Shown here in pieces: positions 17,711-26,301 of a stretch of 64,000 nt of DNA. The position numbers and the translations under genes were made by a program. The number at the start of each line of letters is the position of its first letter. Position 1 is the first letter of the stretch. The stretch lies in the NCBI GenBank assembly GCA_020073525.1, contig JAIQFA010000007.1, positions 1 through 64,000 of the forward strand. The letters are read 5' to 3'. The notes under the pieces were generated by a model. It ran no database searches. It worked only from the letters and a program-made list of their open reading frames with translations, and was not told the DNA's origin. The stretch comes from Terriglobia bacterium. GTDB lineage: Bacteria > Acidobacteriota > Terriglobia > Terriglobales > Acidobacteriaceae.

Positions 17711-18931
17711 CTACGAACCGAACTGAATGCCTTTCTTCTCGCGTCCGAGAGCCACTACTACTGCCGCCAGCGTGAACACCACAAACGCGGTCAGGGCCAT
17801 GGCGTTGGCGTAGCTCATGTGCTGAGCGAGAATCGCCTCGATGTAGGCGACTGAGCCCGCCAGAAGCACGCCGCACTGGTATGCGAATCCGGGAAGGAAT
17901 CCGCGAACCGAATCGGGCGATAGTTCCGAGAGGTGCGCCGGAATGATGCCCCACGCTCCCTGCACCATGAACTGGATCAAGAAGGCTCCGACGACCAGCA
18001 AGGTCAGAGACGGCGCGTAGGCCCACAGAGGGACCAATGCGACCGCGCACACGAGTGAGGCGACCATGGCCTTGCGGCGTCCGAAGCGGTCGGAGAGCAA
18101 GCCCACCAGCAGGCCACCGAGAATCGCTCCCACCATGGAGATCGAAGTAACTACCGCAACCTGAGTCGGCCTCATTCCCCATTGACGCTGCAGGAAGGTC
18201 GGAAACATATCCTGCGTGCCGTGCGAGGTGAAGTTCATCATCATCATTAGCAGGGTCAAATAGAGAAACAACTTCCAGTGCGAAAGGATCTCTCGGCCGA
18301 GATTGCTCCAGCTCGATTGCCGAGTTTGCTTCCACACCTCCGACTCTTTCACTTTGAAGCGAACGAAGATGCCCAGCAGGGCGGGCAATCCTCCGATAAA
18401 GAACATCGGACGCCAGCCCCAGCGCGGGAAGACAAAGTAGAAACAGACCGCCGCCAGAAGGTAGCCGAGAGCGTATCCCTGCTGCAGCATCCCGGAAAGG
18501 AAGCCGCGCAGTTTGGGCGGAACTTTTTCCATAGCAAGAGAGGCGCCCACGCCCCACTCTCCGCCCATGCCGATGCCGAACAAGGCGCGAAGTACCAGGA
18601 AGGTAGTGAAACTGTGCGCGAACCCGGTGAGTACTTCGACCACGGAGTAGAAGACGAGGTCGATCATCAAGGGGATGCGGCGCCCATAGCGGTCGGCCAT
18701 CAGCCCGAAGATGAACGCGCCCACGGGACGGAACGCGAGAGTAAGGGTGATGGAGAAAGCAATCTCCGCGTCGGAGCGGTGAAACTCCTTAGCGATGGCC
18801 GTCAGCGAGAGGACGACCAGGAAGAAGTCGAAGGCATCGAGCGTCCAGCCGAGGAAACCGGCGAATACGGCCGGACCGTGGCCGTCTTTGTTCGGCGCGC
18901 TGGCGGACTCTGTGGCCGGTGGGGGACTCAA
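17711..18931 (-). CDS. MFS carboxylate/sugar transporter (SHS-like)
   Basis: 406-residue major facilitator with about 12 membrane helices. GWTLDAFDFFLVVLSLTAIA in helix 1 and RPVGAFIFGLMADRYGRR (the loop 2-3 MFS motif) resemble the sialate:H+/lactate (NanT/Jen1, SHS) group; the second-half repeat is GLLSDRFGRRKAM. The start is best at TTG 18931, with AGGAGAAAAG immediately upstream; the frame stays open 32 codons before it but that part is not membrane-like. It lies 165 bp before the ribokinase on the same strand, so co-transcription is possible but unproven. The substrate may be a monocarboxylate or sugar acid. Confidence 0.82.
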   Translation of the reverse strand: MSPPPATESASAPNKDGHGPAVFAGFLGWTLDAFDFFLVVLSLTAIAKEFHRSDAEIAFSITLTLAFRPVGAFIFGLMADRYGRRIPLMIDLVFYSVVEVLTGFAHSFTTFLVLRALFGIGMGGEWGVGASLAMEKVPPKLRGFLSGMLQQGYALGYLLAAVCFYFVFPRWGWRPMFFIGGLPALLGIFVRFKVKESEVWKQTRQSSWSNLGREILSHWKLFLYLTLLMMMMNFTSHGTQDMFPTFLQRQWGMRPTQVAVVTSISMVGAILGGLLVGLLSDRFGRRKAMVASLVCAVALVPLWAYAPSLTLLVVGAFLIQFMVQGAWGIIPAHLSELSPDSVRGFLPGFAYQCGVLLAGSVAYIEAILAQHMSYANAMALTAFVVFTLAAVVVALGREKKGIQFGS

Positions 18932-19039
18932 CTTTTCTCCTCTTGCGCAGTAGCGATGTGCAGGAAAGAAAGATCGACGCGGAGATTCCGTGCCGCGTAC
19001 TCCCGACCAGCTATCCCGAGCCCACAAGTGTAATGCAAA

Positions 19040-19063
19040 GGCCGGAGTAGAAGTGCTCCGGCC
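19040..19063 (-). terminator. Hairpin after the YVTN-propeller gene
   Basis: A GGCCGGAG/CTCCGGCC stem of 8 bp with an 8-nt loop, followed on the minus strand by TTTGCATT. It lies 7 bp past the stop of the gene ending at 19070 and before the MFS gene, so it probably ends the efflux transcript. The T-tract is short. Confidence 0.5.
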
Positions 19064-19069
19064 TCCACC

Positions 19070-20125
19070 CTACTTTTTTCCGACCACTATCACCTCGAAC
19101 GAATTCGGCAACGGCGCGGGGCGGCCTCGCGGATTGTCAGGACTTGGTTTCTGCGCTGGGCCGAAATCGGCGCTCACCGTCAGGAACTGGCTGGTGGTGG
19201 CGTCAAACCCGATAGTGCGCGCGCCTTTCTTGGTCGGAACGTTCTCTAACAGCACATATTTTCCGTCGCGTTTGCCGACGAAGGTCATGTTGCCTTCGCC
19301 GTTGGAAGTCACTGCAATCTTGGCTTTGGGATCGTAGGCCAGGCCATCGCTGCCGTCACCGGTAGGAATAGTGGCGATCAGTTTGCCTGTTTTCGAATCG
19401 ACGATCACCATGACTTTGTTGCCGCAGGCAACGAACAATGTGCCATCGTCGTGATCCATATCCAGGCCGCTGGGCTCGTCGCATCCGGCGAGCGGCCACT
19501 CGGTGACAACCTTGTTCGCCTTGGTATCGACGACCGCGATGGTGTTCTTGTCTTCGATGTTGATGTACATGCGGCCATTTCCATCAGGTACGGGAGTTTC
19601 GGGTTTGCCACTGAGGGGAATGGTCGCGACAACTTTGCGTGTCTTCGGGTCGATCACGGAAGCGTTCTTGCCGCGGCCGTTCATGGTGAATACATTCCCG
19701 GAGGCAGCGTCGTAAACGATTGCGTCCGGACCTTCGGCGGTCTTTATTTTTTCTGAGACCTTCAGCGTCTTCAGATCAAACACACTGGACGTGTCTTCGC
19801 GGCCGTTACTGGTAAAGCCGACGCCGAGAGCGGGGACGAGCGCCACACCGTGGGCGCCGAGTGTATCCGAAATTTCACCAGCCAGTTTGCCGGACTCGAG
19901 GTCAACCACCATGAAACGCGTTGCGCGGGCAATATAGGCGCGGCGTGCACCCGAGTCAACGAAGATGTAGTCCCATCCGCCGTCGCCGCCTAGAAGCATG
20001 GTGCGGACGACGCCGTAGCCCGGTGCGGATTCGGCCGCCGCAGGTCCAGCCACAAGAAGGCAGGCGCTGAGCGCGGCAAGGAGAAGGGTCAGGCACAGAA
20101 TCGGGTTTGCGAATTTTGTTTTCAT
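19070..20125 (-). CDS. Exported YVTN-type beta-propeller protein
   Basis: 351 residues: a signal peptide (MKTKFANPILCLTLLLAALS, cleavage near PAAA-ES) and about seven propeller blades of the YVTN/SMP-30-like kind, each with a V-D-x-K-(S/T)-x-K-(V/L) turn (DPKTRKVVATIPL, DTKANKVVTEWPL, DSKTGKLIATIPT). Start ATG 20125 has GGAGG upstream; an in-frame start at 20182 is less likely. It is the last gene after the RND pump, 56 bp downstream of its stop, and may be co-transcribed. Probably a periplasmic binding or scaffold protein; ligand unknown. A second YVTN propeller is fused to a cytochrome domain at 40577-42481. Confidence 0.8.
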   Translation of the reverse strand: MKTKFANPILCLTLLLAALSACLLVAGPAAAESAPGYGVVRTMLLGGDGGWDYIFVDSGARRAYIARATRFMVVDLESGKLAGEISDTLGAHGVALVPALGVGFTSNGREDTSSVFDLKTLKVSEKIKTAEGPDAIVYDAASGNVFTMNGRGKNASVIDPKTRKVVATIPLSGKPETPVPDGNGRMYINIEDKNTIAVVDTKANKVVTEWPLAGCDEPSGLDMDHDDGTLFVACGNKVMVIVDSKTGKLIATIPTGDGSDGLAYDPKAKIAVTSNGEGNMTFVGKRDGKYVLLENVPTKKGARTIGFDATTSQFLTVSADFGPAQKPSPDNPRGRPAPLPNSFEVIVVGKK

Positions 20126-20181
20126 AAGCCTCCGGAAATGCCAGCGGGCGTTTTGGCCATCTGGACTGGTTTCTTGACGCA

Positions 20182-23100
20182 TTATTGGCCGATCTGCGAA
20201 TCGCTCGCAGAGGCGCTGTTTCCCACGCCGCCCGTCACAAAGAAATGTACGGCGGGGGTGATGATGAGCGAAAGGACCATGGAAACTACGACTCCTCCGA
20301 TCACGGCAATGGCCAGGGGCTGCAACATTTGCGAACCAGCGCCGATGGCAAAGGATAGCGGCAACATTCCGGCCAGCGTTGCCAGCGCTGTCATAACGAT
20401 CGGCCGCAGTCTTCTTCGGCTCGACTGCAATATTGCCTTTTCCGCCGAGAAGCCCAGGTCGCGGAACTTCTGATCGGCATCCAGCAACAGGATTCCATTC
20501 TTGGCCACGATGCCGATCACCATGATCATTCCCATGAAAGAGGAAATATTGAAGCTCGTGTGGGTAATCAGCAAGGCAAGGATGACGCCCGAGGTGGAAA
20601 GCAGAGCTGAGGACAGGATGGCAATGGGAGCGGCGAAGGTCCCGAACTCGAACAGCAAGACGCAGAAGACCATGACGATGGCGAGGACGAGCACGAGAAC
20701 CAGGTCGCGGAAAGAGCGTTGCTGTTCTTTGTAGGTGCCGGCATACTCTACGCGGATGGACGGCGGCAGATGCAGGGCGGCGACGGCGCGTTGGACTTTG
20801 GCCATGGCGGTGCCCAGGTCCGTGTTCTCCAGGCGTCCGGAGACGGTGACTTGACGCTGCAAGTTATCGCGACGGATTTCGGTCTGTCCAGGAATCGTAG
20901 TCACAGTAGCGAGAGCGCCGAGCGTGGCGGTTCTTCCGCTACTGCTGGTGAGCAGAGTATTGCTCAGGGCTTCGACGGAAGTGCGGCTGGTGGCGGGGAA
21001 ACGGACGCGGAGGGTGTAGGCGCGATCATTGGTGACCACGGGAATCGGAGACGGTTCGCCCTCAACCATGGCGGCAGTGGTGGTGGCAACTTCTTCCGGA
21101 GTGAATCCAGCGCGGGCAGCGACCGAAGGATTAATCTGAAACATGACAGCCGGACCGCTAATGGTGTCGTCGATACCATTCAACACATCGACGACGCCCT
21201 GGATTCCGCTGATCGTCTTGCCGTCTTTGTCTTTGACTTCGGCAATCGCGTCGCCCACCTTGGGCGCCCACTGCGCCAGCAGCGCCGGATCCTGCGAGAA
21301 CAGCTTGACTTCGATCGGCTGCGGCTCACCCGTGAGATCGGCGATCATGTCCTGCAAAGTCTGCGTGAACTCCGTGTCCAACACAGGTTCCTGCTGCTTA
21401 ACCTTGGCGCGCACTCCGGCGATGACGTCTTCGATGCCGCGGCTGCGTTTGTTCTTGAGCTTAACCAGGATGTCACCGTAGTTCGCCTCGGTGACGGCAG
21501 CCAGACCTAACTGCATACCCGTGCGCCGCGAAGTGCTTTCGACCTCCGGAACTTCGCTGAGAATTTTCTCAACGTGGGTCACCACGCGGTTGGTTTCGGC
21601 GAGTGAACTGCCAGCCGGCATCAAGTAGTCCAGCACAAACGCGCCCTCGTCCATTTCAGGGAGCAAGTCCGAACCCAGGAAGCGATAGCCGGCATACGAG
21701 AGAACGATCAAGGCCAGACTGAGCGCGGCAAGTGTTTTTGGATATTGCAGGGCGCGGCGAAGCCACTTCTCGTGGAAGTTGATTACTTTCAGGAAGAAGC
21801 CGCTGACGGAAGCCTCTTCGGCCGCGAGCAGGCGAGTGATGGCTTCTTCTTCGGGCTCGGGGGCGGTATTCGCGGGGATGGCGGCAGTGGCAGCTTCACT
21901 GTACTTACCGTGCCGGATCAGGAACTGGCTGAGGGTCGGCGTCCACGTCAGAGCCAGGGCGAGCGAGGTGAACAATGAAACCGCCATGGTGACGGCGAGC
22001 GCGCGGAAAAATACTCCGGTCACGCCGGCAATCGAGATCAAGGGCAAGAACACCACGACCGGTGTCACGGTCGAGCCGATCAATGGTTTAGTAATTTCGC
22101 CGAGCGCGCTGTGAATGGCTTGCAGGCGCGTCTGCCCGGTGTCCCGATGCAGGACGATGTTCTCGACTACGACGATGGCATCATCGATGACCAGGCCCAC
22201 AGCAGCGGCGAGGCCACCGAGCGTCATCAGGTTGAAGCTCTGGCCGAGAAGTTTCAGGGCAATGAAGGTGACGGCAATCGTGACCGGAATTACCAGGCCC
22301 GCGACAATGGAAGTGCCCCAATCGCGGAGGAAGACGACGAGAATGATGGAAGCAAGGACCAGTCCAATCAGAATTGCGTCGCGCACGCTCGAAATCGATT
22401 GATGAACAATCTCCGACTGGTCGTAGAACGGCTCCATGGTGACGCCGTGGGGAAGGGCTGCGCGAATGCGATCGATTTCGGTGTGGACTTCGTCGGCGAC
22501 CTGGACGGTGTTGCTGTCCGGCTGGCGATTGATATTAATAAGGAGCGACGGCTTACCATTCGCGGTAACGATGGTATAGACGGGCTTCACGGCCGGCGTG
22601 ATGGCGGCCACGTCGCCAATACGCACGGGGATGCCTGCAGGAGTCGTCTTGATGACGACGTCGGCGATCTCTTCGGGAGTGCGTACCTGGCCGTTGATGA
22701 GGCCCAAGATGAGCTGGTGGTTCTCTTCGAGCAGACCAGGCGAATCGATCAGGTTCGTGCGGCGGACCGATTCGAGAATATCAGGCACCGTGACGCTCGC
22801 CACCAAGAGCTTGGCGGGGTCGGGAATGATGTGGAACTCAGGCTCCTGCCCGCCCTGAATAACGACCGTCGAGACGCCATCGAGACGATTCAGGCGCGGC
22901 TTGATTTCGTAGGTTGCCATTTCCCAGAGCTTGGTGGGCTGCAGGGTTTTGGAGGTCAGGCTGTAGCCCATGATGGGGAAACTGGCGAACGTCATGCGAT
23001 GGGCTTCGACCTTCGCGCTCGATGGCAGTTCAGTTTGAACGCGGGACAGAGCGGCATTCACGTACTGCAGCGTCTGGAACATATCGACGTTCCAGTCGAA

Positions 23101-23403
23101 GAAGAGATCAATTTCAGCAGACCCGCGGCTGGTGACGGAGCGGACATTCTGCAGCCCCGGTACACTGTTGACCGCCTCTTCCAGAGGCCGGGTGATGGTC
23201 ACCATCATCTGATCGATCGGCATTACACCGTTATCGACGGCGATCAGAATTCGGGGAAAGTTCGTCGCTGGAAAAACCGCTACCGGGACAGTGAAAGCGA
23301 GATAGCCACCGATCAATGCAAGTGTGACGGTGAGGAAAACGACGGAGCGTGAGTGACGCGCAAACCAGTACGAAGACTTCCTGTCATTGGAATTGGAGGC
23401 CAC
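20182..23403 (-). CDS. RND-family efflux permease
   Basis: 1073-residue inner-membrane proton antiporter of the AcrB/CusA superfamily: N-terminal helix, two large periplasmic loops, 12 helices. The TM4 motif GLVIDDAIVVVENI holds the paired aspartates of the proton relay, and GIVAKNGILLLD in TM10 supplies the Lys found in drug-type (HAE) pumps. The stretch LPEMDEGAFVLDYLMPAGSS is more like metal-type (HME) pumps, so the protein is intermediate and I do not assign a substrate. GTG start at 23403, directly after the TAA of the adaptor gene (zero spacing). It forms a tripartite pump with the adaptor and TolC genes upstream and is probably controlled by the two-component system at 26298-28420. Confidence 0.92.
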   Translation of the reverse strand: MASNSNDRKSSYWFARHSRSVVFLTVTLALIGGYLAFTVPVAVFPATNFPRILIAVDNGVMPIDQMMVTITRPLEEAVNSVPGLQNVRSVTSRGSAEIDLFFDWNVDMFQTLQYVNAALSRVQTELPSSAKVEAHRMTFASFPIMGYSLTSKTLQPTKLWEMATYEIKPRLNRLDGVSTVVIQGGQEPEFHIIPDPAKLLVASVTVPDILESVRRTNLIDSPGLLEENHQLILGLINGQVRTPEEIADVVIKTTPAGIPVRIGDVAAITPAVKPVYTIVTANGKPSLLININRQPDSNTVQVADEVHTEIDRIRAALPHGVTMEPFYDQSEIVHQSISSVRDAILIGLVLASIILVVFLRDWGTSIVAGLVIPVTIAVTFIALKLLGQSFNLMTLGGLAAAVGLVIDDAIVVVENIVLHRDTGQTRLQAIHSALGEITKPLIGSTVTPVVVFLPLISIAGVTGVFFRALAVTMAVSLFTSLALALTWTPTLSQFLIRHGKYSEAATAAIPANTAPEPEEEAITRLLAAEEASVSGFFLKVINFHEKWLRRALQYPKTLAALSLALIVLSYAGYRFLGSDLLPEMDEGAFVLDYLMPAGSSLAETNRVVTHVEKILSEVPEVESTSRRTGMQLGLAAVTEANYGDILVKLKNKRSRGIEDVIAGVRAKVKQQEPVLDTEFTQTLQDMIADLTGEPQPIEVKLFSQDPALLAQWAPKVGDAIAEVKDKDGKTISGIQGVVDVLNGIDDTISGPAVMFQINPSVAARAGFTPEEVATTTAAMVEGEPSPIPVVTNDRAYTLRVRFPATSRTSVEALSNTLLTSSSGRTATLGALATVTTIPGQTEIRRDNLQRQVTVSGRLENTDLGTAMAKVQRAVAALHLPPSIRVEYAGTYKEQQRSFRDLVLVLVLAIVMVFCVLLFEFGTFAAPIAILSSALLSTSGVILALLITHTSFNISSFMGMIMVIGIVAKNGILLLDADQKFRDLGFSAEKAILQSSRRRLRPIVMTALATLAGMLPLSFAIGAGSQMLQPLAIAVIGGVVVSMVLSLIITPAVHFFVTGGVGNSASASDSQIGQ

Positions 23404-24774
23404 TTACTCTTTGTCCCCCTTGCTGGAATCCTTCGTGGCGGGCTCTTCGCCCGCTGATGGCTTGTCGCTTCCCTTCTCTGTTTCTTTCTCCTTGGTTTCG
23501 ACGGAAACCTTGCTGTTGTCCGGTAGACCATAGGCACCGGCTGCGACGACGATCTGCCCCTCTTTCAACCCTTCCAGGATCTGCACATTGTCTTCCTGCT
23601 TGACACCGACTTTGACCGCGGTCTGATGAGCTTTTTGATCGGAGCCGATAACCATTACGGTCGTAGCGCCATCGGCCCCCGTCAAAACCGACGCCGCGGG
23701 CACTACCAACGCATCGGGCACCGCTTCGGAAACCATGGACAAGCGCACACTGGTGCCGGGTTTCAGAGTCTGCTTAGGATTCTTGGCTTGCACCCAAACT
23801 TCGACCGTGGTGCTGTTGGGATCAAGAGCGGGACTGACGAGAGTCACTTTGCCTTCCACGGGTTTTTCGAGTCCCGGAACTTCGATCGTGGCGTCGTCTC
23901 CCACCTTGAGCATGGCCGCATCTTTTTGCGGGATGTGGGCGCGCGCGGTCACGCGCGAAATGTCCATGACCGTGATCAGGGGAACTCCAGCGGCGGGCAT
24001 CTCTCCCGGGTACAGAGGGCGCTCCGTTACGACGCCGTCAATAGGGCTGCGAATCTCCGAATAGCTGTACTGGGCCTGCGCTCCCATGTACTTGCCTTTT
24101 GCCGACGACAACTGTCCCTGGAAACTCTTGAGTTCCTGCTGTCTGACCACGGCATTGAGGGAATCGAGATGCCTTTTCGCCAACTCGTATTGAGCGCGTG
24201 CCTGGGTAAGCGCGACTCCAGCCTGATCCATGTCCTTACGAGGCAAAGCGCCTTGCCGGAACAGCTCTTGCCGGCTGTCGTAGACCTTCTGCTCGGCGTC
24301 GAACTGCTCCTTGGCGAATTGCGCATCCGAGGTGGCCTTCTGAACTTCTTCCGGCAAACTGGCGGCAGTGCTCGTGACGTACGCGGCTTCCGCTTGTTCA
24401 AACGCGCCCTTGTTTTCTTCCTTGGCCGCCGCCAGATCCATGTTTTCCAGAACGGCCAGCAGTTGCCCCTTATGTACCTTGCTTCCCCGGCTGACCTTGA
24501 ACTCTTTTACGGGCGCGGTGATCTTCGGCACGATCGCGGATTGTTGCAGCGGAAATAAAACGGCATCGGCTTCGACGACGCGTTGAACAGTGGCTTTCTG
24601 GACGCTCGCCGCCGTGACCGGAACGGCGGCTTCTTCGGTCTTCTCCTTGGAGCAAGCCGCGGAGAATATCGCGATCGAGCTTGCAAGGAAAATTGAAACC
24701 GCAAGCTGACGTAAACGGCAATTCCGAGCGCCTCCGCGAATTGCCTTCAGGGCTGTGAGTTTTTGAGTGTTCAT
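23404..24774 (-). CDS. RND periplasmic adaptor (membrane fusion) lipoprotein
   Basis: 456 residues of the HlyD/AcrA type. The N-terminal region ends in a lipobox (IAIFSAAC), so it is probably lipidated. Then come the barrel/lipoyl half-motif (VKEFKVSRGSKVHKGQLLAV), a long alpha-hairpin coiled coil (about 105-215), the second lipoyl half (IRSPIDGVVTERPLYPGEMP) and beta-barrel and proximal domains. The C-terminus is a Lys/Glu/Ser-rich tail after VSVETKEKE. It bridges the pump and outer-membrane channel. It is 6 bp after the TolC gene and immediately before the RND gene. Confidence 0.9.
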   Translation of the reverse strand: MNTQKLTALKAIRGGARNCRLRQLAVSIFLASSIAIFSAACSKEKTEEAAVPVTAASVQKATVQRVVEADAVLFPLQQSAIVPKITAPVKEFKVSRGSKVHKGQLLAVLENMDLAAAKEENKGAFEQAEAAYVTSTAASLPEEVQKATSDAQFAKEQFDAEQKVYDSRQELFRQGALPRKDMDQAGVALTQARAQYELAKRHLDSLNAVVRQQELKSFQGQLSSAKGKYMGAQAQYSYSEIRSPIDGVVTERPLYPGEMPAAGVPLITVMDISRVTARAHIPQKDAAMLKVGDDATIEVPGLEKPVEGKVTLVSPALDPNSTTVEVWVQAKNPKQTLKPGTSVRLSMVSEAVPDALVVPAASVLTGADGATTVMVIGSDQKAHQTAVKVGVKQEDNVQILEGLKEGQIVVAAGAYGLPDNSKVSVETKEKETEKGSDKPSAGEEPATKDSSKGDKE

Positions 24775-24780
24775 CGGTTT

Positions 24781-26181
24781 TCAGAATTTTCCAGTCAGTG
24801 TCTGAATGTTCGCGAGCGCGACTTTGAACCGCACCTGCCCGTCATCGTAGGCGTTGCTGGCAGCAGTCAGCGTGTTCTGTGCGTCCACTACTTCCAACAC
24901 CGTGGCCTCGCCCGACTGGTAGCGCAGTGTCGTCAACCGCAGGCTCTCGGCTGCCAGTTGCGCGGACTGGCTCAGCAGATCCAATTCGGCGCGCGCAGCC
25001 TGTGCCTCATTGTAGAAGGAACGTAAGTTCGCCAGCAGAGTTCGTTGAGCCGCGCTCAACTCAATCACCGCCTGCTTCTTCTGCAGATTCGCCTGCTTCA
25101 CCTTGCTGTAGTTCGCTCCCCAGTTCCAGATGGGAAGTTGCAGAGTTGCCGCGGCCGAACTGCCAAGGTTGTTGATGCGATCGGGAGCAGGACCACGGGT
25201 GGCAAACTGGTTGGCATCGATTCCATACCAGTAATCGAGCGTGATGGCGGGTAGAACTCCTCCCCACGCGCTGGTGACTTCATGGCTGGCCTGCCGGAGA
25301 GCGGCTTGCGCGGCCCGGAGATCAGGATAATTCCTCGTACCTGCCGCACTCACCTCGTCAAACGTCGGCAACGAATCCGGAGAGCCAAAGTCGTCCACCA
25401 CGGCGAAGCTTTCGTTGAAATCCTTGAATATCAAAACGGCGAGTTCGAGACGGCTCTTATTCATGCCTAACTCGGCTTCCTGCAGGTCGCGCTGTTGCTG
25501 ATGAAACTGAAGGTCGGCTTTGATGACGTCCGAATGCGCCACCTCGCCGCCCTTTTCCAATTTGTCGCTGATCCCCAGAAATCGTTTCGCCTCGGTATGG
25601 GCTCGTTGCGCCGTAGCATACTTCCGTTGTGCCGCAAGATAGCTGTAATACGCCTGAGCGACCGTCACTGCCAAGCCGCGCAAAGCGATCTCCGACTTCG
25701 CCCTGGCCACTGCCTGCGCGGCGGACGCTCGTCCGTAATCCGCGAAAGTCTGCAAGGAGAGATCCTGATGCACGTTCCCTTGCGCGATGTACTCGTGCAC
25801 TGCGTTATTCGCAATGAAGATTGGGGCGTGGGTTATCGGCGAGTTGGACTGTGTATACAAATACCCCATGTTGTAATTGATATTCGGAAGAAGAGCGGCA
25901 CGGCTCTGCACGAGATCCTGGTGGGCTGAGCCCAGTGCGGTGAAGGCCGCTTGCGTCTGGGGATTGTTTGCCGTGGCTCGCTGCAGCGCGTCAGAGAAGG
26001 TGATGGTCGGCGGCGCACTGGTGGCTGAACTCGGCGGAGGGCCTGCCTGCGTGGCCGTGATTTGAGCGCTGGGGAAAGGCTCGTTCGACTGCGCGGCGAC
26101 GCTCACGGGCAGTACGACGAGGAACTGGATCAAAAGAATTCCGGCAATCGGTGCTCTTCGATTTTGCATACTTCTCAGCAT
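24781..26181 (-). CDS. TolC-family outer-membrane efflux protein
   Basis: 466-residue outer-membrane channel component. Signal peptide (GILLIQFLVVLPVSVAAQ), then the two TolC repeats of paired long helices (ITFSDALQRATANNPQTQAA, and FDEVSAAGTRNYPDLRAAQA starting the second). C-terminal SGEATVLEVVDAQNTLTAAS is a hallmark of the family. Start is ambiguous: GTG 26193, ATG 26181 or ATG 26169 in the same frame; none has a strong ribosome binding site. It is the first gene of the pump cluster. The 116 bp upstream of this start include a motif shared with the response-regulator promoter. Confidence 0.88.
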   Translation of the reverse strand: MLRSMQNRRAPIAGILLIQFLVVLPVSVAAQSNEPFPSAQITATQAGPPPSSATSAPPTITFSDALQRATANNPQTQAAFTALGSAHQDLVQSRAALLPNINYNMGYLYTQSNSPITHAPIFIANNAVHEYIAQGNVHQDLSLQTFADYGRASAAQAVARAKSEIALRGLAVTVAQAYYSYLAAQRKYATAQRAHTEAKRFLGISDKLEKGGEVAHSDVIKADLQFHQQQRDLQEAELGMNKSRLELAVLIFKDFNESFAVVDDFGSPDSLPTFDEVSAAGTRNYPDLRAAQAALRQASHEVTSAWGGVLPAITLDYWYGIDANQFATRGPAPDRINNLGSSAAATLQLPIWNWGANYSKVKQANLQKKQAVIELSAAQRTLLANLRSFYNEAQAARAELDLLSQSAQLAAESLRLTTLRYQSGEATVLEVVDAQNTLTAASNAYDDGQVRFKVALANIQTLTGKF

Positions 26182-26276
26182 TTGTTCGCTCACTCACGTG
26201 TCACCGCGAGACCGGGAAATCCCCAATCGCGGACACAACTAGATTTACCGGTAACAGATTAAAGCGCTCTGAAAGA

Positions 26277-26301
26277 AGGATGAAATTGCGTTCAGATTCA
26301 G
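26277..26301 (-). promoter_or_regulatory. Candidate response-regulator box upstream of tolC
   Basis: On plus: AGGATGAAA, 5 nt, TTCAGATTCAG. The same arrangement with identical spacing occurs at 28475-28499 upstream of the response regulator. Read on the minus strand the hexamers TCTGAA, TTTCAT and TTTCAG (the last at about 26269-26274) follow one another every 11 bp, the pattern bound by OmpR-family dimers. It overlaps the last codons of the kinase gene. Confidence 0.6.

Noticed and set aside
22111-23352. 413-codon open frame antisense to the RND pump gene
   Set aside because: It is a shadow of the GC-rich RND gene; the protein is charged and domainless while the opposite strand encodes a clear pump.
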